Source: Heterotrichella gracilis (lineage: Eukaryota > Sar > Xanthophyceae > Tribonematales > Xanthonemataceae). From it: DNA of 64,000 bases. Below are positions 55,927-64,000 of this stretch, piece after piece; within the stretch, counting starts at the first letter, position 1, and every line of letters begins with the position of its first letter. The notes under the pieces were generated by a model. It saw only the letters and a list, made by a program, of their open reading frames with translations. It had not been told where the DNA came from and made no database searches. The DNA lies in NCBI GenBank assembly GCA_032358255.1, contig JAULBX010009769.1, forward strand, positions 45,288 to 109,287, read 5' to 3'. The position numbers were made by a program, and so were the translations under genes.

Positions 55927-58900
55927 CTAGCTGGGCGGGTGCCGGTGCGAGCCCAGGCTTGCGCTGCTCCCCCCCTGCGCCGTGGAGTCCTCAAAACCCT
56001 CCATGGGCGGCGCCCGCAGGGTTTCGGCTATGCCCCTCTGCACGTCCTCATAACTGACCAGGGGCGGCGTCCGCAAGGCTTCAGCTACGTTCCTCTGCAC
56101 TTCCTCAAACTCATCTGGGGAGAGGGGAAGGCCGACGTGAGATCCCTGGGATGATCCCAGGGTGGCTGTGGGCCGGGACTCATTTTTTCTTGTTCGCATC
56201 CCTGGCGCCTACGTCCCTCCCATACCCTGGTAGGCCTGGGAGTTGAACTGGCGCATGGTTTCGGCGATCCCCATCTGGAGCTGCAGCGGGTCGAAGCCCC
56301 CAGGATCCATGGTCAGGCTCATGTTGCGAAAGGAGGGGAGCTCCGACGTGAGGGTGGTAGGCAGGTCCAAGGAATCCGCGCCGGGGCCGCCGCCATGCGG
56401 GTCGGGGCCCAACTGCGCGCGCCCCATCCCGGCTTGCCCGGAGGGGTGGGGTTGTTGCAAGGGGGCGGAGGGTCCGGCGTTGTCTGCATTCAGCAGCTGC
56501 TGGAGGTAGGAGTTGACTGCCTCCTCGGGGGGCGTGGCGTTGGGGGGTGGGGGGGAGTAGGTGGTGGGGTAGGCGGGGGGTGGTGGGTGGAATTGCGGGT
56601 CAGGGCCACCTGGAGGAGGGGAGAGGGGGGAGACATGAGGTGTCGGTGGAGCACAGGGCCTAGCTGCATATACCCTAGGGTTTTGAGGCAGGCAAGCTTT
56701 CAACATCATTTGTGCCAGGTTTCCAGGCCCCCAATATTTGCATCTGGGGATGGGGATGGTCCCCACAGGTTGCACCCATGCACAACCGCCTAGAGGTGCT
56801 GTGCAGTAACTTGCATCAACTGTCATTCCTCCACATGACGTTATTTTGATACTGACCCCATACTCAGCATGGCCACGCCAGCTTGCTGCCAACACCCTCC
56901 ACTGCCCCTCCCCCAAAACCCTGCACACCTCCAAAACCCTAATCCTAAACCCTACACGCAACCCCTTGCGCACCTCCAATCCCTCCCATCGCCGCCTCCC
57001 TCACTTCCAGCGACAGGCTATTGCTGAACTCCAATCCCTAACCCTTCAGCCCTACACCAAAACCCTTGTGCACCTCCAAACCCTCCCATCGCCGCCTCCC
57101 TCATCTCCAGCGACAGGCTATTACTGATCCCCCTTAGAAACCCTGCAAACCTCCAAACCCTAACCCTAGACCCTACACCCCAAACCCTTGCGCACCTCCA
57201 AACCCTCCAATCGCCGCCTCCCGCATCTCCAGCGACAGACTATTGCTGATCCCCTTGGTCAGGAACTCCATGCTCAAATCCGAGCCCAACATTTCCACAC
57301 TCCGCACATTTGTGACGTATAGGCCCCCCCCACTGCCCTCCTCGTCGTAGGAGGCTTCTGCGGAGGCTGGGCGGCGGGGGGCGGGCGAGGAGTGGGGGCC
57401 GGCGGTGGGGGTTGAGGCGCGCGGGTGGGCGCTGTCGAAGCTCCGTTGGTCTGCGGGGGGTGGGGGGTGGGGGTTTGTTTGGTGGAGGGGTTGGAGGTGG
57501 GTGGGGGAGGGGGATTGTTTGGAGGAGGGGTTGGAGGGGGGTGGATGCGGCTGACCTAATAAAGGGTAATGAGATAACACTAGTCCTAGATTTATCCTAT
57601 TGCCCTTGACCTAATGTGGCACAACCTTACACACAGAATCTAACACCTCATGTTTACATAATAAAAATATGAACTACCTGTACAACTTCAGTGGTGAGTT
57701 CAGGCTGTAAAGGCCAAGCTGGGCAGCGCAGATGTGCAAAGGCAACCACACACCAGGCACAACTGCCGCAGCTTGCCATGGCTGTTCTGGGATTTCTATG
57801 CTTTCTGTGATTTTTATGCTTTCTAGAATTGCTATGACTTCTGTGAGTTTCTCTACTCACCCTCTGCGGTGTGGTGTGCGGGTGTTGCGCGGGATCCACA
57901 GGCAGCCTCCGCCTGCTGGGGTCGGATGCAGCAATATACCCTAGGGTTTTGAGGGTTTGAGGGTTTTGAGGGTTTCCAACCTCACTGTTTTGTTGGGATG
58001 CCCTGTGTACTTCATCCTGTTCTTCTAAGGGTATGCTAGGGTTTTGGTCCTGTTTCCCACTCACCACCCGCAGTGTGGCCGTGAGGGTGCTGCGCACGAT
58101 ACCGAGGCAGTTATCGCCTGTTGGACCGCCACGTAGGGTATCTATGCACCATTTCTAGGGTTTTGATCCTTGCTTTTACGGCTATGGGTTCTGTGCAGTT
58201 GTCCTCCTGCTCTTGCAATGGCATTTCAAGGTTTGAATACTGGTTTTCGACTCACCGTCTGCGATGTTGTCAGAGGGTGTTGCGCGCGATCCTGAGGCAG
58301 CCATTGCCTGCTGTCCCGCCGCCTTCAGATCAGCAGACTGCACTTGGATGGTGTCCCATCCCGGGTGGCCGGCCTGGGGATGCAGCACAAGCAGCGTCGG
58401 AATTTGGGAATAGCTTGCCGGGCACACACAAGGGGAAGGGGTGCATGGCAACAGTGGGGTATGGCAAGGGCAATACAATAATAATAGGACCTATTATAAT
58501 CTTATTACCCTTGGATACGGGGCCTGCTGATCCCTTGCCCACAAATGTGCCTCTCAAGGTTTTGCATGCAAAGACTAGGAAAAAACGCATGGGTTATGAA
58601 TGCCCCCCCAGTGCTCCCCATTGAAGCCCCCCTCCCCAACTCTGCATCCCCACCATCCCCAACCTCCCCACCAGCCTCAGCAGTGCTGAGTCAGCACAAA
58701 ACTCCATGTTGCTGTGGTTCTGCAACAAACCCTCCCCAAATGTTGTGCTATGCCAAATCCTTGGGTCGGGCGCCGTGTGTGGGGGGGATTCAAATTCGTA
58801 CCATGCGCAGTGCAGTACCAGGCAAACCCTACAACCCCCCCCCGCCCTCCCTCCCCAGCACAACCACCCACCTGCCACCAGCATCCCACCCCTTGCCAGT

Positions 58901-61900
58901 GCAGGTGCTGCATGAACTCGCATGCCTGCGGGGTCAGCAGGGCACGGGGCGTGGCCCTCCACTCGGCGGGGTAGTTGGGGTTTTCACTGGCAACCTTGAG
59001 CAGCAGGCCTGCAAGGTGGGGTTTGTAGGGTTTCAATGTAGGGTTTTCACTAAAGGTAATAAGGATAACTGGGGTTTTCACTGGCAACCTTGAGCATCAG
59101 GCCTGCAAGGTGGAGTTTATAGGGTTTTGATGTAGAGTTTGTAGGGTTTACAATACAGGGTATGTGGGGTAGTTGGGGTTGTCACTGGCAACCTTGAACA
59201 GCAGGCCTGCAAGGTGGGGTTTGTAGGGTTTTCACGGGTTGTGCTACACCACCACCACCAGCCACCACCACCAACCACCACCACCGCCACCACCACCACC
59301 ACCACCACCACCACCCACCTGCCGGCCGGTCCAGCACCACCTCCCCCCAGTCTGCATAGAACAGCAGGCCAAACTCGGCCTCGGGGTTGAAGGGCGGCAT
59401 CCAAACCCTAAGGAGGGTGTCCCGCTCCACCGCCTTGCGCGCGTGCTCCGCTGTCTCCTCCCAGCAGTCTGGCGTCAGCTTGAGCACCTTTTGGATCTTG
59501 CGTTTGAGGGAGGAGTCGTGCTCTACCCAGTCTAGGAGCTCCTTGAACTGGCCAACTGTGATGGAGAGGGGGAAAGGGCTTGGGTTGTTTCGTTCGCATG
59601 GTGTTTGGCATGGGTTAGGAGGGATTTTGATAGGGATTTGGTATAAGCCGCTCGGGGGAGGCAGTGCGCTCTACACAGTCCCAAAACCCTTACTGCCACC
59701 TAAAACCCTACAGGACGATCCCCACCCGTGGTCATACAGTTTGTGGATACCTTCAGGCACGCCCCCTGGACAGCCTGGCACACGTCCGGGCATCCGATAT
59801 TTCCACAAATGCCCTGCACTAGGGTAATACCCATGCACTAGGGTAACGCACCCCCCACCTTGTGTTCCCACAGTTCCCATGGACCCAAATCACCTCCCCT
59901 ACCCCCTACCCCCCACACCACCCACCCAAGGGTGGGTGGCTCCAGCTCCACCTGGGTCTCCAGGGCAGCCTGGCGCAGGTCATGAACCCAAACTTTCCCC
60001 GTAATACTCCTAAAAAAACCCTAAACCCTAAACATCTTTGCAAAGCCTGTCCTTAGGGCAATGCACCCCCTCATCACTTGTAACGCAGTTCGCGGGAACC
60101 TAAATGCCTCCCATCAATCCCCCACACCACCCACCCACCTGTGGTCACGCTGTTGGTGGGCGGCTCCAGCTCCACCTGCGCCTCCAGGGCAGCCTGCCCC
60201 AGGTCATATGAACCCAGAAGTTCCCCAGGATGTCCCTAAAAAGACCTATCTTTAGGGTTATGCACCCCCCCCAATTGTGGTCCCGCAGTTTCCGGGACCC
60301 AAAACGCCCCCATTCCCTCCCCCACCTGTGGTCACGCTGTTGGTGGGTGGGTCCAGCTCCACCTGGGCCTCTAGGGCAGCCTGCCCAGGTCACATGAACC
60401 CAACAATTCCCCAGAATGTCCCTAAAAAGACCTATCCTTAGGGTAATGCACCCCCACATTTGTGGTCCCGCAATTCCTGGGGACCCAAATCACCCCCCTA
60501 ACCCCTACCACCTACCCCCCACGCCACCCACCCACCTGTGGCCACGATGTTGGTGGGTGGGTTCAGCTCCACCTACGCCTCCAGGGCAGCCTGGCCCAGG
60601 TCACATGAACCCAAAGATTCCCCAGAATGTCCCTAACATGACCTATCCCTAGTGTAATGCACCCCACATATTGTGGTCCCGCAGTTCGTGAGACCCTAAA
60701 ACGCCCCCCCCCACCCCCACCCACCCACCTGTGGTCACGCTGTTGCTTGGTGGATCCAGCTCCACCTGCGTCTCAAGCGCAGCCTGGCCCTGGTCACAAT
60801 CCAACACCCTACCCTAGGCCAATGCCCCATTACCGTTGACACCCCTTTTAAGTCCTATTGCGTTGCCAGAAAATGCCTGAGGCCACCTACCGTACCCCCA
60901 CCTGTGGTCACGCTGTTGGTGGGTGGGTCCAGCTCCACCTGCGCCTCCAGGGCAGCTTGGCGCAGGTCCGTCAGCTTCTCCACGCTCTCCTTGCCCATGT
61001 TCTTCAGCTTGCGCACGCTGTCACCCACAGCCGGAACCTCCTTCTTGGCGGCGGTCTTGCTGCGCCGGGTGGCCACCTGCGGGAATGGGTTGTGCGCTTT
61101 TAGGGCTGGTGGTTTAGGTTGCAGGGTTGGTGTTTAGGGTTTTCAAGGGTTTTGTTTCCAGGTTGTCCACGCTTTCCTTGCCCATATTCTTCAGCTTGCG
61201 CACGCTCTCAACCACAGCCGGAACCTCCTCCTTGGCAGCGGCCTTGCTGGGCCGGGTGGCCACCTGGGGTTTCGTGGTTAGGGTTTCAAAATACCATAAA
61301 CCCTAAACAGCTCTTTAGCTTGCGCACGATGTCGCCAACACCTGGCACCTCCATTCAGGTAACCATTACTGCGCCTCACTAGAAAAGACTTTTAACAGCG
61401 CCAGCTGTATGTCGGTCGGGCTGCGTTTAGGGTTTTGCGAAAGTTTCCATAATATTTGCTAGGGTCTTCATTAGGGTTGCACGCCACTACAAAGGGATCC
61501 AACAGCGCTGGCTGGATGTCGGTCAGAATTCCACTAGGGTTTTGCTAGGGTTTGTATTAGGGTTTTGCGCGCCTCACCACAAAGGGGTCCGACAGCGCTG
61601 GCTGGATGTTGGTTGGGGTGCCATCCGCGTGCACCGCCCGCACATACAGGCAGTACATGAGCTTGCTCCCCTGGAGCCCGCTGCTGCTGCTGCTGATCTG
61701 GAGGTCAGGCAGGTGCGCAACGTCGCCCTGCAAAAACGAAACCCTAGGTAAGGGTTTCATTATACCGGGAGTGTGCGCACGTCGGCTAACAAGGGAGCAG
61801 CCAAGGTAAGGGTCTTGTGGTTTGTACAGGCAGCACATGAGCTTGCTACCCTGCTGCTGGTCTGGAGGTCAGGCAGGTGCGCAACATCGCCCTGCAAGAA

Positions 61901-63644
61901 AGAACCCTAGGTAAGGGTTTTGCGGCTTGCAGGTCGGACAGATGTGGCATGTCCCAACGCTGAGCCTGAGCAAGGGTTTCGTGCTATGTGGTTCAGGCAG
62001 TACATGAGCTTGCTGCCCTACAGCCCTACACATGGCCACATCCCTCAACACAGATGGCTACAGCCGTGGGGTGTTGCAAAGCTAGTGAATTTAGGGTTTA
62101 CCCCTTGGGGTTTTCCCTCACCTCCATGCGGATGGCCACGCTCCCCGAGGGCTTGACCGCTGCATCAATTTCGTCGGTGCGCTTCGGCATGAGCAGCGGA
62201 GCACCCTGCACAAGGGTTTTCAAAGCGCTCAGACGATACCCTAGGCACGTCTCCTTTGCACCCTTAGGGTTGCAGCGGCGCAGCAAGGTACCTAGGGTAA
62301 GGCCAGAACAGCCTGCATGCCTGATGCACGGAGGATTGGTAGGAGCCACAGACTCCCATTGCATGTTACACAACCCTAACCTTCGCATGTGGTGCGCAGC
62401 TGTGTTTGTGCGCCCGTAGGGTGTTTTAAGCCTCATACATGCTCCCACCTTTGAAATTCAGCACTGCCAAATGCTACGCGTGCAGTGTGTCGTTGAATGT
62501 AAGCTTTAGGGTACTCTAGGGCTTTTGCAGCCCCACCCCCTCGTTTTGAACGCCACAACATGATCCACGTGCTAGAAAAGTTTGCCAGTGGTAGTTTTTT
62601 TGAGTTTTTTGATACTCACATCCTTGGCCTTGAGCACGGCAAACTGGTCCACGTTAGCGGGGGTGTTAGGGTTTTGAGATTTAGGGTTAGGTTTTCCGCA
62701 CGCTCACATCCTTGGTCTTGAGCACGGCAAACTGGTCCACGTTTGCCGGGGTGATGCTCCCTGCCTCTACGTCAGTGTAGTTCACAACAAACACCTGCAG
62801 CGGCACGGGAGCGATTAGGGTCTGCAGTGGGGTCTCCATTAGGGTCTCCATTAGGGTCTAGAGTGTAGTTCACAACAAACACCTGCAGGAGGGGACGGGG
62901 CATGCATGTGAATGGAGAAGACCACACGGGTTTAGGTTTATGCGCCTGCAACAAACCATGGTCTCACAACACTACTCCTTATGGCTAATCTTTCCCACCC
63001 ACCCACTCACCCGCATTACATTACATTACATTACATGCACGCCCTCGGAGGGATACATCCACCCACCCATCCACCCACCCACCCACCTCCATGTCCAAAT
63101 CCGCCACCCGCTCAAACATGACCGCTGCCTGGCCGCATGAACCAGCTCCACCCGGATGGGCGCACCCATCACAAGGCTTACACAAAGGTTTATAATGCCA
63201 TTTCACTAGGACTTCACAAGGATTCCCAGCAGGGTTTTCACAAGAGCTTCCCCCACCCACCCACCTCCAGGTCGAAATCCGCCACCTGTTCAAACATGGG
63301 CCACTGGCTGGCCGCATCCACCAGCTCCACCCGAATAGGAGCACCGCACGACAAGGCTTACACCAGGGTTTTTACCGGCACTTCATTAGGTCTTCAAAAG
63401 GTTTTCCAGCAGGGCTGTTAATGGACTACATCCCCACCACCCACCCACCTCCAGGTCGAAATCCGCCACCCGCTCAAACATGGGCCGCTGGCTGGCCGCA
63501 TCCACCAGCTCCACCCGAATGGGAGCACCGCACCGCGCCTTGATTGCGTCGCCCACGTAGTACCGCTCCCCAAAGGTGCGCCGGCACTGCCGCTCGGGCG
63601 CGTTTCGGCACAGGCAGCAGTCCTGGGACTGGCAGGACACCCCA
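55927..63644 (-). CDS. Large multi-exon protein, weakly CBP60-like; 5' end open
   Basis: Exons 63449-63644, 62708-62794, 62122-62205, 61578-61727, 60902-61076, 59319-59555, 58872-59008, 58256-58337, 57196-57555, 56226-56609 and 55927-56114 (TAG) are in phase (~692 residues). At least one exon is missing upstream, since the first one here starts in phase 2. The N-terminal part has a Cys cluster (CQSQDCCLCRNAPERQC) and a beta-rich stretch (GAPIRVELVDA). A helical block follows (VGQFKELLDWVEHDSSLKRK ... CWEETAEHARKAV). The order 'VELVDA ... helical block ... W..... EHA' recalls plant CBP60 calmodulin-binding transcription regulators, but similarity is weak. The C-terminal third is Pro-rich and ends in repeated units (VQRNVAEALRTPP / VQRGIAETLRAPP). 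Introns are full of exon echoes. Confidence 0.7.
56965..57132 (-). repeat. Two echoes of exon 57196-57555 donor end
   Basis: CACCTCCAA-CCCTCC-ATCG with CGCCTCCC and CCAGCGACAG recurs at 56971 and 57071, against the exon edge at 57193. Steps are 100 and 122 bp, and both copies keep the GT donor on the minus strand. Confidence 0.88.
57850..58125 (-). repeat. Two echoes of exon 58256-58337 donor end
   Basis: ACTCACC followed by GCGGTGTGG and GGGTGTTGCGCG (57855), and a second copy at 58059, match the exon edge at 58250. Steps are about 204 and 191 bp. Confidence 0.82.
59020..59230 (-). repeat. Two echoes of exon 58872-59008 acceptor end
   Basis: CACTGGCAACCTTGA-CA-CA with GGCCTGCAAGGTGG recurs at 59079 and 59183; the real edge is at 58985. 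Steps are 94 and 104 bp. Both keep the AG acceptor, and TAGGGTTT words lie between. Confidence 0.9.
59250..59318. repeat. (CCA)n microsatellite
   Basis: About 20 CCA/CCG triplets lie directly intronic of the donor of exon 59319-59555. Confidence 0.9.
59920..60901 (-). repeat. Tandem array of five exon-end/donor/intron units
   Basis: The donor end of exon 60902-61076 (CACCTGTGGTCACGCTGTTG on the plus strand, then CAGCTCCACCTGCGCCTCCA) recurs at 60136, 60323, 60533 and 60726, and in partial form at about 59927. Start-to-start steps are about 209, 187, 210, 193 and 173 bp. Each unit also carries GT donor, intron sequence (CACATGAACCCA..TTCCCCAG.ATGTCCCTAA) and a GGGTAATGCACCCC segment. Confidence 0.92.
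61150..61360 (-). repeat. Echoes of exon 60902-61076 acceptor end
   Basis: A ~110-bp near copy of the exon's acceptor half (TTCAGCTTGCGCACGCTCTC ... GGTGGCCACCTGG) lies at 61160-61275, 186 bp away. A shorter copy lies at 61310-61352. Confidence 0.88.
61365..61525 (-). repeat. Two echoes of exon 61578-61727 donor end
   Basis: ACAAAGGGATCCAACAGCGC and the following GCTGGATGTCGGT (61482), and an older copy at 61373, match the exon edge at 61571-61620. Steps are about 89 and 109 bp. Confidence 0.82.
61825..62026 (-). repeat. Echoes of exon 61578-61727 acceptor end
   Basis: CATGAGCTTGCTACCCTGC with GGAGGTCAGGCAGGTGCGCA recurs at 61838-61900 with its acceptor. AGGCAGTACATGAGCTTGCT recurs at 61996. 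Confidence 0.85.
62610..62665 (-). repeat. Echo of exon 62708-62794 donor end
   Basis: CTCACATCCTTGG-CTTGAGC with GGCAAACTGGTCCACGTT recurs 88 bp from the real edge, and the GT donor is kept. Confidence 0.9.
62858..62892 (-). repeat. Echo of exon 62708-62794 acceptor end
   Basis: TGTAGTTCACAACAAACACC and the TGCAG acceptor recur about 90 bp upstream in the gene's sense. Confidence 0.9.
63084..63370 (-). repeat. Two echoes of exon 63449-63644 donor end
   Basis: CACCTCCA-GTC-AAATCCGCC ... CCACCAGCTCCACCCG recurs at 63084 and 63262; the exon edge is at 63446. Steps are 178 and 184 bp. The nearer copy has only a handful of changes over ~85 bp. Confidence 0.92.
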
Positions 63645-63751
63645 CTGGAAAGGGGGAAGAGGGCTGAATTTAAAGGATTCGCAACGGGTTCTGTAGGGTT
63701 TATATGAAATTGCAGTTTTCCGCAGGGTTTTCGTAGGGCTTTTCTATTTTT

Positions 63752-63810
63752 CTTGGCGGGTTTTCGGCACAGGCAGCAGTCCTGGGACTAGCAGGACACG
63801 CCGCTGCACG
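63752..63810 (-). repeat. Echo of exon 63449-63644 acceptor end
   Basis: CGGCACAGGCAGCAGTCCTG with GGACACGCCGCTG repeats the acceptor edge of the exon (63604-63650), about 145 bp away. Confidence 0.88.
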
Positions 63811-64000
63811 GATGGACATGGTTTCAGGGCAGAGCCTTTCAAAGGGTTTTGGCAGGGTTTGCAGACTTACATCTAGGGTTCTTGTAGGGTTTACGGGGCA
63901 GCACGTATCGGACGGGTAGGGACCCCTCCAATGGTCGACCCAGCCGTTGGCTCAGCACCTGAGTTTGAGTTGAGTCTTGAGTTCAACTAAGCAAGGGGTC
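63811..64000. other. Window end, possible upstream exon
   Basis: On the minus strand, an AACTCAG acceptor-like site is followed by an open stretch (VLSQRLGRPLEGSLPVRYVL) near 63900-63960. This may be part of the missing upstream exon of the CBP60-like gene, but its donor phase could not be matched. Confidence 0.3.

Noticed and set aside
59920-60901. CRISPR-like array because of regular repeats
   Set aside because: Units are ~190 bp, made of exon end plus intron, with no short constant repeat and unique spacer pattern, in a spliced eukaryotic gene.

Overview
This window is nuclear DNA from a eukaryote, most likely a chlorophyte green alga. The evidence is densely spliced GT-AG genes (plus a few GC-AG introns), plant/algal-type proteins (NUP62, a bZIP factor, F-box/LRR proteins, transit peptides), and very many interstitial copies of the plant-type telomere word CCCTAAA/TTTAGGG inside introns and spacers. 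The species cannot be fixed from sequence alone. No rRNA, tRNA, CRISPR or bacterial operon structure was seen.

Layout. 0-1.1 kb: 3' end of a NUP62 nucleoporin gene (+). 1.1-4.9 kb: repeat-bearing spacer. 4.95-9.9 kb: nine-exon bZIP transcription factor (-). 9.9-12.2 kb: spacer with rearranged copies of the next locus. 12.2-13.26 kb: small organelle-type two-membrane-span protein (-), divergent from a twelve-exon coiled-coil protein (+, 13.59-20.76 kb). 22.9-25.8 kb: secreted protein with a root-cap/vWD-like domain (-). 27.7-38.8 kb: tandem cluster of four F-box/leucine-rich genes (+), two of them frameshifted, with a broken fifth copy at 42.7 kb. 40.5-41.9 kb: a paralogue of the 12-13 kb gene (+) with matching exon layout. 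44.0-46.9 kb: organelle-type multi-span membrane protein (-), divergent from another transit-peptide gene at 47.7-50.1 kb (+). 52.4-53.75 kb: low-complexity protein (+). 55.9-64 kb: large eleven-exon gene (-) with a weak CBP60-like resemblance, open at the window edge. Reading phases close through every intron in the best models, which is the main support for them.

The most striking signal is genome-structural. Almost every gene carries 'exon echoes': one to five decayed copies of an exon edge, with its splice donor or acceptor, lying in the adjacent intron. By eye, the spacing from echo to exon falls mostly near 80-120 bp or near 175-210 bp, as if a unit of about 95 bp is duplicated singly or in pairs. 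Two adjacent F-box paralogues differ by introns, and one of these introns is flanked by a duplicated exon edge. This fits intron birth and growth by tandem duplication of exon-intron junctions, with telomere-like words scattered between the copies. Mechanism and function are inference.
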